A stretch of DNA of 64,000 nt from Thermoflavimicrobium dichotomicum (GCF_900114055.1 NZ_FORR01000015.1:34114-98113), one strand, 5' to 3'; positions 48,892 through 57,423 are shown, counted from the first letter of the stretch. Notes: a model not told the origin generated them from the sequence alone. Program-made: numbers and translations.

Positions 48892-49401
48892 ATGGAGTGG
48901 TACCAAAATGTAAATGCAGATGCCAAAGTAGCTTATTTATTAACCTTGACAGAAAAAATCATGGATAAAATCGAAAATTACGAATGGTATCATCTAGTAA
49001 GAAAAATGATGGACATGTGCTGGGAATGGGTAGAAGAGAAGAAGCATAGTGGAGACGAACTTCATGAGAGGTTCGATGATGAAGATGATGGGTTAATTTT
49101 GATTGAAGGATATGATGAAATAGAAGAAAATTCTCAAGCCGAGTTCGTCTTGTTTTGTATAATCGATGCAGTATGTTACGCTATATGGCAAGCCTATCAA
49201 TATGAAAAGTCAGATTATATTCCACAATACCTAGAAATGGAAAGTGATCAATCCATTGATCAGTTCATGGAAAAAATAAGAAAAGTCGATGGGTATCAAG
49301 AGGAATGGACAGAACATTTAAAACAGTATTTGCTCGAACTTTATTCACCAGCAAGCAGTGATAAAAAGATAAAAAAAGACGAGATTTTGAGTCAGATTTG
49401 A
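48892..49401 (+). CDS. Imm6-like immunity protein
   Basis: 169 residues from the ATG at 48892, with GAAGGGG about 10 nt upstream. The open frame extends back into the P450 gene but has no ribosome binding site there. It is acidic and helical, with a Trp-rich N-terminal block (KVAYLLTLTEKIMDK, YEWYHLVRKMMDMCWEWVEE). This resembles the Imm6 family of polymorphic-toxin immunity proteins, from memory of that family and not from a search. Imm proteins bind and block a cognate toxin in the cytoplasm. No toxin gene lies next to it in this window, so it would be an orphan. A terminator follows. Confidence 0.6.
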   Translation: MEWYQNVNADAKVAYLLTLTEKIMDKIENYEWYHLVRKMMDMCWEWVEEKKHSGDELHERFDDEDDGLILIEGYDEIEENSQAEFVLFCIIDAVCYAIWQAYQYEKSDYIPQYLEMESDQSIDQFMEKIRKVDGYQEEWTEHLKQYLLELYSPASSDKKIKKDEILSQI

Positions 49402-49424
49402 ATTTGTCGGAATTAGCTTAAAAG

Positions 49425-49460
49425 AAGGCTTGCCCCTGTGTAAAGGGGATAAGCCTTTTT
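49425..49460 (+). terminator. Terminator after the Imm6-like gene
   Basis: AAGGCTTGCCCC, a short loop, GGGGATAAGCCTT and a T-run. The stem has small internal mismatches. Confidence 0.8.
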
Positions 49461-49681
49461 GTATACTTACCCAAATGCCTATAGCATTCCCTTGATGCTT
49501 TATCACAATAAAGTCAAAATAAAATTTGGTATCCCGAATTTTTTGAGCATAAGCCCCTGCGATGCGGAGGGGTGGCTTGGGGGGTTAATATATTTCAGGA
49601 AATTGAGAATAAATTTGGCGTATTTACGATCTTAATGGCAACTATTCTGAAAAAAACAGCCGGTGATGTCCCGGCCATGAT

Positions 49682-50479
49682 TTATTTTACTCGCTTGATC
49701 AAAATCTCTTCTTCTCCCTCATCCAATAACTTTTCAACTGTCTTCATCTGAATGGAGCGGTAAGCGGTCCACACTTCTTCTTTCCATTCTCCGTCGACTT
49801 TTTTCAGGATCTGATAGGTATATACTGGCTGAGGTTGTTGTTGGTTACTCGGTGGTACATATTTGACTCCAAAATACTCGCAAACTCCCATGGCTGTCTG
49901 CTCAGCTGACTCCCGTTGAAATCCTTCATCTCGCATCAATTTTGCTTCCCGGTAACCCCATTTCTCATCATCCATGAAACCAAATTCTATCAATATGGCG
50001 GGCATTTTCGTATTACGTAGAACATATAATTCGCCCCATTCTTTGACTCCACGGTCAACCTGTTGCGTCCCGGTACGTACATATTTATGAACCGTTTCTG
50101 CCAATTTTTTACTTCGCGCCTCTGGATAATAGTAAGTTTCCACCCCTTGTGCGCCTGGATTGCCTGGATGCGATTGACCGGAATGATTATAGTGGCAGGA
50201 AATGAAAATATCGGCATTGGCATCATTGGCGCGTTTGCAGCGAGAAGCGAGTGAATGATCATAATCACCCGGAGCTGTTAGAACGGTTCGAAATCCACAT
50301 CGTTTTAATGCCTCATCCAAATACTGAACGACTTTTCGGTTAAACTCATTCTCATAGATCACTCCAACTCCTGGTATATTCGGAGTCCGTTTTCCTGGTG
50401 TCGGATTAAAATTTCCCTTATCATCCGTCAAACCATGCCCATCATCCAAAGCCACCAGATAATTTGCGGCACTCGACAT
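49682..50479 (-). CDS. N-acetylmuramoyl-L-alanine amidase (Amidase_3)
   Basis: 265 residues from the ATG at 50479, which has GAGGTG 6 nt upstream. A GTG three codons earlier (50488) lacks correct spacing. Zinc-binding motifs of the family are present: LDDGHG, YENEFNRKV (Glu) and SCHYNH (His). The catalytic Glu is in ILIEFGFMDD. There is no signal peptide, as in phage and spore lytic amidases. After about residue 200 comes a Gln/Pro linker (NQQQPQPVYTYQ) and a short C-terminal domain of about 60 residues, probably for wall binding. It should cut the amide between muramic acid and the stem peptide. Confidence 0.88.
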   Translation of the reverse strand: MSSAANYLVALDDGHGLTDDKGNFNPTPGKRTPNIPGVGVIYENEFNRKVVQYLDEALKRCGFRTVLTAPGDYDHSLASRCKRANDANADIFISCHYNHSGQSHPGNPGAQGVETYYYPEARSKKLAETVHKYVRTGTQQVDRGVKEWGELYVLRNTKMPAILIEFGFMDDEKWGYREAKLMRDEGFQRESAEQTAMGVCEYFGVKYVPPSNQQQPQPVYTYQILKKVDGEWKEEVWTAYRSIQMKTVEKLLDEGEEEILIKRVK

Positions 50480-51095
50480 ACCCCTCACCTCATCTGTTTT
50501 TGGTTAACTTGTATCGCTCACCACTTTTCCATCCCCGTCCCCTCTCACTGGTTTGCCGTTATAAAAACCGCATTCCTTATCCTGTCCATTTTTTGAATAA
50601 AGAAAAAATCATCCCGTTATTGATCTCTCCTGTCCAATCTATCTATAAATAGCAGCAAGATTTTCTGTTGTCATCGCACACAATAACGCTAGCAAATCGA
50701 TATTAAATATCATCCTGCAATAATGGTGGAAAATACCAATAACAATATCATGATTCATTTATTAACGGGTGAGGAACGATACATTCAGTCAATTTATTCC
50801 CTTTTTTTCTAATAAACTATCATTTATCAAAGAAAAATGCCAATCTTTTCTATAAAGATACTTCCATCTTTCTGTCGCATATCATTCGGTCATCATAGGA
50901 AATATCTTCACTTCTCACCAAAAATTATCGTCCAGCCTGATAGGCAGGCAATGGTTAAAGCCATTTCATTCTCCCAAAAAAGTTGGTCAATTTCTATTGG
51001 ATGATTGTATAGATGATTGTATAATAGAAATGGATAAGAAACATTTGTTCCCATCTGTCATCCATAGCAAACATACATAACAGGGAGGTCATATC
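50480..51095. other. Intergenic region between the amidase and YwqG-like genes
   Basis: About 616 AT-rich bases between two divergent genes. Apart from the promoter at its right end I see no coding frame, repeat or structured RNA. Confidence 0.6.
50997..51025 (+). promoter_or_regulatory. Sigma-A promoter of the YwqG-like gene
   Basis: TTGGAT at 50997-51002, a 17-nt spacer and TATAAT at 51020-51025. The spacer contains a short tandem duplication of GATGATTGTAT. Confidence 0.75.
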
Positions 51096-51944
51096 TTGAA
51101 ACAGGAAGCGATCCGGCTTATCGAGGAAAGTGAACTTTTGCCTGAGTTAAAACCTGAAATACAAAAACTGCTTCGCTTCACCATCAACCTGGAACTGGAA
51201 CTGGTTGAACCGGCATCTCTCCCGCCTGGCTCATCAAAAATTGGAGGAAGACCCGATTTGCCACCTGATTTTGAATGGCCCTGGATTCATGAAAAAGTCG
51301 GTGACAAGACTTGGGATCGTCCTTTATTATTTGTAGCCCAATTGAACTTAAAAGACTTGAACAGATTAAAGCCTGATCTTTTTCCTGCTGATGGCATTCT
51401 CTATTTTTGGGATGATTATCATGGACATGATGATGGCTGGAAAGTCTGGTACTATGATGGACCCGCAGAAACCCTCGTTCGTACGGCAAACCCTAATGAA
51501 GAGGAAGACAAAAACATCTTGAATGTATACGACGACATCCGTCTGAACGAATGCCGCATTCATTTCCGGCCAGGCTGGATGCTCCCACCAACAGAAAACA
51601 TGCACCTGTGGAATCTATTAAGCAGAGAACGTTTGGGAGATGTTTATCCAGAACAAGAAGAGATATATGAACAGTTGTTCAATCAAATTCGTTTCCTGTC
51701 TTCTCAAAATATCCATCGCATTTTAGGATACCCGGATGGGTGGGAAGTAGTTGATATGACATATCGGGAACGGAAAGAGAACGGGACCGAAGAAGAATGG
51801 CTGTTACTCCTGCAACTCGTTGATGACAGTCAGGCGACAATGTCCTGGGGAGATGCAGGCTGCTTAAATTATTGGATCCGTTTGGAAGACTTAAAGAATA
51901 AGCAGTTTCAAAACATTTATCGTTGGTGGGAACAAGGTTGTTAA
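51096..51944 (+). CDS. YwqG-like DUF1963 protein
   Basis: 282 residues, starting at a TTG (51096) with GGGAGGT 8 nt upstream. Characteristic blocks of the YwqG/DUF1963 family are SKIGGRPDLPPDFEWPW near residue 50, LLFVAQLNLKDL, a GILYFWDD strand, and the C-terminal WLLLLQLVDDSQATMSWGDA followed by NYWI. The family is cytoplasmic and has no established biochemical function. Homologs are common near toxin, immunity or surface-protein genes in Firmicutes. Here it stands alone behind its own promoter, with a terminator downstream. Confidence 0.85.
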   Translation: MKQEAIRLIEESELLPELKPEIQKLLRFTINLELELVEPASLPPGSSKIGGRPDLPPDFEWPWIHEKVGDKTWDRPLLFVAQLNLKDLNRLKPDLFPADGILYFWDDYHGHDDGWKVWYYDGPAETLVRTANPNEEEDKNILNVYDDIRLNECRIHFRPGWMLPPTENMHLWNLLSRERLGDVYPEQEEIYEQLFNQIRFLSSQNIHRILGYPDGWEVVDMTYRERKENGTEEEWLLLLQLVDDSQATMSWGDAGCLNYWIRLEDLKNKQFQNIYRWWEQGC

Positions 51945-52172
51945 ATGAAAAGAAGAAATGTCCAATCGTTTTGAAAAAGATTGCGAAATTCTTGAAATCC
52001 TATTTATGGCCATCGTGAAATGAAAATGTTGCAAGACAAAGATTTTAGCTGGAGTTCCGGAACCAACGGCCATGGTGGGGTGCGAATACTTTTGGGCTGG
52101 AAACAACGGAAAAGCCATTGACGGAGTTGTAGAAGAAAATTTGGCCAAGCCCATAAAGTAACTCAAAGAAAA
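51945..52172 (+). other. Possible coding remnant
   Basis: After a TGA at about 52020 one frame stays open to a TAA at about 52158. It reads ILAGVPEPTAMVGCEYFW and then AGNNGKAIDGVVEENLAK. It has no start codon or ribosome binding site, and a terminator follows directly. It looks like the tail of a lost gene, but I cannot name the family. Confidence 0.3.
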
Positions 52173-52208
52173 AAGCTAGCGGAGATGGATCCGTCTAGCT
52201 TCTTTATT
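52173..52208. terminator. Terminator between the YwqG-like and CMD genes
   Basis: AAAGCTAG-CGGA, a short loop, TCCG-T-CTAGCTT and TCTTTATT. A-rich and T-rich flanks allow it to serve both converging genes. Confidence 0.7.
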
Positions 52209-52262
52209 ATACCCATCGTCTGAAACTTCTTTTCATTTCCCCCGCTTTAAAAAGGTCAATGA

Positions 52263-52619
52263 TTAATGTTTATATCCTTTAAACTCAGCCAATGCATCTT
52301 GAACAAGTGTTACCGTCTGTGACATGGCCAATCCGCCAGCAAAAGCACCACAAACTGCAGCCGCCTCAAGAACTTCCTGATCCGTAGCCCCTTGATCGAC
52401 AGCGCCTTTTGTATGATAAATGATGCAATACTCGTCATTGGTATATACGCCAAGTGCTAAACCAATCAGATGCTTCGTTTTCTTATTCAATGCACCTTCA
52501 GAAAAACAGGCTTCAGTAAATTGATTATAACTGCTAATGACCTCAGGTAATTGATGTGCCAGTTGTCCAATTCCTTTTTTATATTCTTGAAGTGCCTGTT
52601 GAATCATTGAACCATCCAT
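52263..52619 (-). CDS. Carboxymuconolactone decarboxylase (AhpD-like) family protein with only one active-site Cys
   Basis: 118 residues from the ATG at 52619, with GGAGGAA 6-7 nt upstream. The all-helical CMD fold is evident (LNKKTKHLIGLALGV, DQEVLEAAAVCGAFAGG). The active-site helix of AhpD-type peroxidase partners reads CxxCxxxH. Here it is DEYCIIYH, so the first Cys is replaced by Asp and only the second Cys and the His remain. A classical CxxC disulfide reductase function is therefore unlikely. It might be a non-redox CMD protein or use one Cys only. It is transcribed alone. Confidence 0.85.
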   Translation of the reverse strand: MDGSMIQQALQEYKKGIGQLAHQLPEVISSYNQFTEACFSEGALNKKTKHLIGLALGVYTNDEYCIIYHTKGAVDQGATDQEVLEAAAVCGAFAGGLAMSQTVTLVQDALAEFKGYKH

Positions 52620-52886
52620 CAAGTTTCCTCCTTACTTAATATGACACTATTATTTTCCTTTCTTAAGTAAGGAAATATTCAAAGAAACTTTGTTTTATCG
52701 CACTTTGAGGGGATTTTCACCAGGTATATATAAAACGGTTGACAAGCGCTATGCCTAATCAGACCAGAGAAACGGAAACCATTTTCTTTATTGCCAATGA
52801 CAAACATTGATAAAAAAAGCAGGTTTTTCAACATCTTTTGCTGAAAATATACAATTAAAGGAAATTCATTGTTCGGAGGAATGGCG

Positions 52887-54413
52887 TTGTACGCAAAGTT
52901 ATTCAGTGCAAGTGTGCTGGGCATTGATGGATTTATTGTCGAAGTGGAAGTCGATATCAGTAATGGTCTGCCTGTTTTCGACATTGTCGGACTACCTGAC
53001 TCGGCTGTCCGTGAAGCTCGCGAACGGGTCAGGGCCGCGATCAAAAACAGTGAAAATTCATTTCCCCTACAGCGAATTACTACCAACCTGGCACCCGCCG
53101 ATGTGAAAAAAGAGGGTTCTGGCTTTGATTTAGCCATTGCGATTGGCGTATTAATGGCGAGTGGACAAATTTCGGTTGAACAGGCAGACAAATGTCTGTT
53201 TATCGGCGAACTCTCTCTGGATGGGATCCTGCGCCCACTGAACGGAGTATTGTCAATGGTGATGGCAGCCAAAGAACTGGGCTTTACAGAAGTAATGCTC
53301 CCCTTGGACAATGCCGAAGAAGCTGCATTGGTTGATGGGATCCGGGTGATTCCCATTTCTTCGCTGAAAGAAGCGATTCAATATTTTCGCAAAGAATGGA
53401 CTCCACAAGAAATACCAAAAAAGGAGTTCAATGACGAACCTTTGTTAACAGTGGATTTTTCAGATGTCCAGGGGCAACATCATGTAAAGAGAGCGATGGA
53501 AGTAGCGGCAGCGGGCGGCCATAATTTGCTGATGATCGGTCCTCCGGGTTCAGGCAAAACCATGCTAGCCCGAAGAATCCCCACCATTTTACCGTCCATG
53601 AGCATGCAAGAATCATTGGAAGTTACCAAGATCTGTAGTATTGCTGGACTGATTACCCATCGCGGTCGTTTAATCACCGAGCGTCCTTTTCGTTCACCTC
53701 ACCACACGATTTCACAGGCTGGCTTAATCGGTGGGGGTTCCATTCCCAAGCCAGGCGAAGTAAGCCTGGCGCATCGTGGGGTTTTATTTTTGGATGAGTT
53801 ACCGGAATTCTCAAAGTCTGCCTTGGAAGTTTTACGACAACCTCTGGAGGATCAAGAAGTCACTTTAGGCCGCGCTCGTGCTGTTTTGTCTTTTCCAGCT
53901 GATTTTATGCTGATCTGTAGCATGAATCCATGTCCTTGTGGTTATTTTGGCTACGAAGAAGATCGTGCATGTACCTGTACTCCAAAACAGGTTCAGCGTT
54001 ACCGATCCAAAATCTCAGGGCCATTGCTTGATCGGATGGATATACATATCGAAGTGCCAAGGGTAGACTATAAGACTTTATCTTCTTCCATTTCCAGCGA
54101 ATCTTCCAAAGATATCCGCAACCGGGTCAATCAGGCACGCAGCATGCAAGCAGAACGATTCCGCCATACAGCTACCTTATGTAACAGTTCCATGAACGCA
54201 CAAGAAATCCGAAAATACTGCCGTTTAGATAAAGAGTCCCGCAACTTGTTGAAGCAGTCATTTGATGTCCTGGGACTAAGTGCCCGTGCTCATGACCGAA
54301 TTTTAAAAGTGGCCCGTACCATTGCAGATCTGGCCGGAAAGGAGAAGATCGAAATGGAGCACGTGGCCGAAGCGATCCAATACCGTACACTGGATCGGAA
54401 ATTTTGGGAATAA
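52887..54413 (+). CDS. YifB/ComM-type Mg-chelatase-like AAA+ ATPase
   Basis: 508 residues. The start is chosen as the TTG at 52887 because GGAGGA ends 6 nt before it. This gives MYAKLFSASVLGIDG, the usual family N-terminus; an in-frame ATG at 52881 is too close to the site. The N-terminal Lon-protease-like fold carries ISNGLPVFDIVGLPD and LAPADVKKEG. The ATPase core has Walker A IGPPGSGKTML, Walker B VLFLDELPEF and the zinc-like CPCGYFG...CTCT loop, followed by LLDRMDIHIEVP. ComM homologs are hexameric helicases that extend recombination joints during natural transformation. Its exact role in Firmicutes is not settled. Confidence 0.92.
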   Translation: MYAKLFSASVLGIDGFIVEVEVDISNGLPVFDIVGLPDSAVREARERVRAAIKNSENSFPLQRITTNLAPADVKKEGSGFDLAIAIGVLMASGQISVEQADKCLFIGELSLDGILRPLNGVLSMVMAAKELGFTEVMLPLDNAEEAALVDGIRVIPISSLKEAIQYFRKEWTPQEIPKKEFNDEPLLTVDFSDVQGQHHVKRAMEVAAAGGHNLLMIGPPGSGKTMLARRIPTILPSMSMQESLEVTKICSIAGLITHRGRLITERPFRSPHHTISQAGLIGGGSIPKPGEVSLAHRGVLFLDELPEFSKSALEVLRQPLEDQEVTLGRARAVLSFPADFMLICSMNPCPCGYFGYEEDRACTCTPKQVQRYRSKISGPLLDRMDIHIEVPRVDYKTLSSSISSESSKDIRNRVNQARSMQAERFRHTATLCNSSMNAQEIRKYCRLDKESRNLLKQSFDVLGLSARAHDRILKVARTIADLAGKEKIEMEHVAEAIQYRTLDRKFWE

Positions 54414-54548
54414 AATGGCGATTGTCTAATATAATCAATCCATTCTAACACATAATAATATTTGACAAAAATAATGAATATTATTTAGAATAGTAATAGC
54501 GTAACAGGCAGACTCATATGCCAGTGTTCCGAAAACGAATCCTGGCAG

Positions 54549-54575
54549 GCCGCCCATGGAGGCGGCTTTATTTAT
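54549..54575 (+). terminator. Terminator after the ComM-like gene
   Basis: GCCGCC, a 6-nt loop, GGCGGC, then TTTATTTATTT. Confidence 0.8.
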
Positions 54576-54666
54576 TTGTTTGGATACGCTAATTACCTCT
54601 CATGCAGAGCAATCCATAGAAGAATCAGCCATTCCCTTCTCCACTGCATTTTCCAAAAGTCTTTTA

Positions 54667-54706
54667 CAAAAAAAGAGCTGTCTCCTGGCAACTTTTGAGA
54701 CAGCTC
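54667..54706 (-). terminator. Minus-strand intrinsic terminator
   Basis: GAGCTGTCTC / GAGACAGCTC, 10 bp, followed by seven T on the minus strand. It lies 170 nt past the dehydrogenase stop and probably ends that transcript. Confidence 0.75.
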
Positions 54707-54875
54707 CAATTCTCACTTGCATTTTCCCATAGTTGAAGCTAAAGGGGTTTTCGCTCGCATTCCATAAATATTGAGTTATCAAGTATTTGGTTAGATATAT
54801 ATTACCGTAGGTATGGCTACAATGACTGTCCAGTTATTTTAAAGCATCAGAATAATGCGATCCATTTGTGAGTTA

Positions 54876-55595
54876 TTATACATTAGTATCAAACATCGCT
54901 GGGATGTTGATTTCTTTCACACATGATGCCTTAGAGAGATTAGCTACACATTTTACCAACGCAACGATATCTTGAACAGGGATTTTTGTGCCGTTGTAAG
55001 TGGAGATTGCTTTTTCCAATCCATCCTCGAAAGGCATCGCTGCTGCAATATTACCGGGATTAATACATGTTACGCCTATCCCATATTCCCTTAGATTCTC
55101 CCGCAAGGCATTACCGACACCACGCAATCCAAATTTCGAAGCTACATATGCCACTTGCTTACTATGAATATTTTCAAGTCCATACGTTGAGCCTATCAAA
55201 AAAACCTTGGCATTTTCCGATTTTTTAAGATTTGGCAATAACTTTTGAATACAGATGATCGCAGAGGTTGTATTTACATTGATAATGTTCGCGATATCCT
55301 TTGGATCATCTTTCTCAAAGTCATAGTTATCTTGAAATCCTTCCTTTTCCCATATCCCAGCATTGTATATTAATACATCGATTGTATCATCTTTGATCAC
55401 ATTGGCAATTTTATCACTTGCAGTCTGTAAGGATAAGTCAGCTTCAATCCAAAATCTATGAACCCCATCATTTATTTTTAAACTCTCTGGGCGATTTCTG
55501 GAAACGATCCATACACGGTCACCTTTTTCAGGTAACCCTTTCACAAAAGCATCACCTAATCCTTTACTTGCTCCAAATATAATAAAGTTTTTCAT
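54876..55595 (-). CDS. Short-chain dehydrogenase/reductase
   Basis: 239 residues. The Rossmann motif GASKGLG sits at the N-terminus, NAG follows strand 4, the catalytic Ser is in LIGSTYG and the YxxxK pair is YVASK. PGNI follows, as in classical SDRs. The nucleotide-binding loop contains SRNRPE, which hints at NADP(H). The substrate is unknown. It starts at the ATG at 55595 behind an AT-rich leader and is not in an obvious operon. It borders the decayed accessory zone to its right. Confidence 0.9.
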   Translation of the reverse strand: MKNFIIFGASKGLGDAFVKGLPEKGDRVWIVSRNRPESLKINDGVHRFWIEADLSLQTASDKIANVIKDDTIDVLIYNAGIWEKEGFQDNYDFEKDDPKDIANIINVNTTSAIICIQKLLPNLKKSENAKVFLIGSTYGLENIHSKQVAYVASKFGLRGVGNALRENLREYGIGVTCINPGNIAAAMPFEDGLEKAISTYNGTKIPVQDIVALVKCVANLSKASCVKEINIPAMFDTNV

Positions 55596-55734
55596 ATTTC
55601 CCCCCCATTAATCTAAAAGAGGTGTAATCCATGGTTATGCGAAATCGAATGAGTTTATGACTTTCGAGGAGTTTCTTTTTTCAATCCTCATATAGAGGTG
55701 TCGATCCTATCAAGAAGATGATGTATCGTTATCG

Positions 55735-55797
55735 TGTAGCCTTTTCTCTCTTCCAGAGAAGCAAAGGGATTATTTGATGTTTTGAGTCACGGCTGTT
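55735..55797 (+). repeat. 63-nt direct repeat, copy 1
   Basis: Matches 57628-57690 with 3 differences. It begins TGTAGCCTTTTCTCTCTTCC and ends CACGGCTGTT. The sequences beyond it differ, so the unit is sharply bounded. Confidence 0.9.
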
Positions 55798-56049
55798 TTC
55801 CCTATCCGGAACGTCATGACAAAACGATGATGTTGGATTACCATATGTTGCACAAAGCGTACCGACACAGTAAAAAGGCCTCTAGGATATTGAAACATAT
55901 TCTTAAGCACCATTGCCATAATCGGGATCTCTGGGACAGTTGTCTAGCAGTTCTCATTGTGAAAATAGCTCAAGCTGTTCTTAGTCGTTCCTGATCAAAA
56001 ACATCGAACGGGGAAGGAAATAACAAAAAGGATGTGAGAAAATGGATAG

Positions 56050-56086
56050 CTGCTGACAAAAGCAGCAGGTCGGCAGTCTTTTTTGT
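56050..56086 (+). terminator. Plus-strand intrinsic terminator
   Basis: CTGCTGAC / GTCGGCAG, 8 bp with one G-U pair, an 11-nt loop, then TCTTTTTT. No intact gene precedes it; it likely belonged to one of the decayed frames. Confidence 0.65.
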
Positions 56087-56484
56087 TGAAATAAAAAGAT
56101 AACATCAGGGTAAAGGACAGAATGAAATGAATAAAACAATACTGAAAGGTATTTTCAGTACCATTATTGTTTGCTATGCCCGCTACAGAGAGCTTGCCAA
56201 ATCAGAGAACAATACCTCCGTCAATTTCGCCGTCATCTGCCCAAGAAATGGGAAAAGCTATCCAATATTAAATCAAGGGTAGCTTTCTTGTGTGTTCTGG
56301 GAGAACGTTTCTGGTACATTAAATTTTTCGTAAACAATAATACTCCAATTTATGTCCATCAACTAATCGAAATCAATGATGGTTGGTAATACATCACGTC
56401 TAATTCCTTTTTTCCATTTTTAGGCACCTTTATTTGCCTTCGGAGTATTATAAAGATGAAAAATTAAAAGGGGGTACATCATCC

Positions 56485-56724
56485 ATGGAAAATGAGTATC
56501 TTCAACCCGCATTTGCTCCTTCTCCAACTTTTGAGATGATTCAGGAGTATCAAAATCCAGCTTATACTGATCAATTTGGATTTCCCTTTGGTGGCTTTGG
56601 TCGATTTCCTTTCGGAGGATTTGGCTTTCCGTTCGGAGGGTTCCCCTTTGGTGGATTTCCTTTCGGGGGGTTCCCATTTGGAGGATTTCCCTTTGGCGGT
56701 TTTGGAGGTCCCTTTGGATTCTAA
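56485..56724 (+). CDS. Phe-Gly repeat small protein
   Basis: 79 residues from the ATG at 56485, with AAAGGGGG about 9-12 nt upstream. A 30-residue lead (MENEYLQPAFAPSPTF, then MIQEYQNPAY) is followed by near-perfect repeats of FPFGG from residue 33 to the end. The repeated units are encoded by varied codons (TTC/TTT, GGT/GGA/GGC), so selection has kept the amino acids and the DNA repeat is not a recent slippage. Small Gly/Phe-rich proteins of Bacillales are often spore-coat or surface components, but I cannot name a family. An alternative is that it is a self-assembling low-complexity protein. Confidence 0.7.
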   Translation: MENEYLQPAFAPSPTFEMIQEYQNPAYTDQFGFPFGGFGRFPFGGFGFPFGGFPFGGFPFGGFPFGGFPFGGFGGPFGF

Positions 56725-56734
56725 GCAAGAAACC

Positions 56735-56889
56735 ACTTATTCGCGTTCGCGCAGGAAAAAGTTGAGAGAAGAGTTGGAGAGGGAAGCGAAAGCAGACAAT
56801 CGGTCTCTCAGCAATTACGCAGTTCCTAAACAACTTCGGCATGGGGGTTACATACGAAGAGCTGGCAACCCGAACAGGCAGAGTATTAA
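56735..56889 (+). pseudogene. Ribbon-helix-helix-like coding remnant
   Basis: One frame reads RRKKLREELEREAKADNRSL, which continues into SNYAV. This resembles Arc/CopG-type DNA-binding antitoxins. It has no own start codon and loses its frame after about 40 codons. A neighbouring frame reads GMGVTYEELATRTGRVLTKV. Both lie between the Phe-Gly protein and the Tn3 remnant and look decayed. Confidence 0.35.
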
Positions 56890-57120
56890 CCAAAGTGCCA
56901 AAATCCTTCTTTAAAAGCGACCGATGCAGTTGACACGCTTAGATTACAAGGCACGGAGATTCCAGATGAGTACCTACAACACCTCTCCCCGCTGGGATGG
57001 GAACACATTACCCTGACCGGCGACTATGTTTGGAATCTTAAACAACGTGTCGACTTCAACAACCTGCGCCCATTACGGGAAAAGATCGTGCTGCTGAAAA
57101 GTTCTGCAAGCAATCGATAA
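56890..57120 (+). pseudogene. C-terminal fragment of a Tn3-family transposase
   Basis: The frame opens after a TAA at 56887 and ends with TAA at 57118-57120. It contains LQGTEIPDEYLQHLSPLGWE followed by HITLTGDYVW and FNNLRPLRE, the hallmark C-terminus of Tn3-family transposases (HLSPLGWEHINLTGDYxW). Only about 75 of roughly 1000 residues remain. A 38-bp Tn3-type terminal repeat lies 53 bp downstream, at the expected place. Confidence 0.88.
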
Positions 57121-57173
57121 AGCACAAGAAACAAACCGGCCATCCCTTAGCGTACAGGGGGCCGGTTATATGT

Positions 57174-57211
57174 CTTAGCGTACAATTTTCCCGAAATGGT
57201 CCAGTGACTCC
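57174..57211 (-). mobile_element. 38-bp terminal inverted repeat of a Tn3-family transposon
   Basis: Read from outside in (minus strand) it starts GGAGTCACTGGACCATTTCG and ends TACGCTAAG. The length of 38 bp and the GGxGTC...TAAG layout match Tn3-family ends. The inner CTTAGCGTACA also occurs nearby at 57145-57155 and 57801-57811, probably further pieces of transposon ends. Confidence 0.8.
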
Positions 57212-57328
57212 TTTATGACAAAGAGAGTCTGTGAACCTCCCATGGATTTTTGCAGGATCGGAGGTTTATAGACTTTTTCCGTTTTTGCTACAATAAAAAC
57301 ATTTGATATTTCGGGTGTTCACACACGG

Positions 57329-57423
57329 ATCTAGTTGTATCCATTTTGGAATTGAAAGGATTATCCTGGCGGCTAGTAAAGGGAAGGATCTAAATCTAGT
57401 TGTATCCATTTTGGAATTGAAAG
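57329..57423 (+). CRISPR. Minimal orphan CRISPR array: two repeats, one spacer
   Basis: Two identical 30-nt units lie at 57329-57358 and 57394-57423, separated by a unique 35-nt spacer (57359-57393). The repeat begins ATCTAGTTGTATCC and ends GGAATTGAAAG. The ATTGAAAG 3' end is typical of type I-B/III crRNA tags and sets the reading direction as plus. The identity stops exactly at both unit borders. An AT-rich stretch upstream could be a leader. No cas gene is in the window. Confidence 0.7.

Larger units (their letters stand above)
54414..54875. other. Intergenic region with two terminators
   Basis: 462 bases between converging genes. It holds a plus-strand terminator for the ATPase gene and a minus-strand terminator near 54667-54706. 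A minus-strand frame (about 54600-54782) reads NPFSFNYGKMQVRIGAVSKVARRQ but runs through the terminator. It may be a transposase scrap and is not called as a gene. Confidence 0.5.
55596..56484. other. Decayed region without a confident gene
   Basis: It contains the first copy of a 63-nt repeat and short frames around it. One is RGVDPIKKMMYRYRVAFSLF, ending in TGA inside the repeat; the other is HDKTMMLDYHMLHKAY, beginning after it. Another stretch begins with a signal-like MNKTILKGIFSTIIV at about 56127 but is broken by frameshifts. I read these as remains of lost genes. Confidence 0.5.

Noticed and set aside
52679..53356. 225-codon minus-strand frame opposite the ComM-like gene
   Set aside because: It is antisense to a well-conserved ATPase, has low-complexity Ser-rich content and no ribosome binding site.
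54600..54782. 60-codon minus-strand frame between the ATPase and dehydrogenase genes
   Set aside because: It runs through a strong intrinsic terminator and has no ribosome binding site; at most a transposase scrap.
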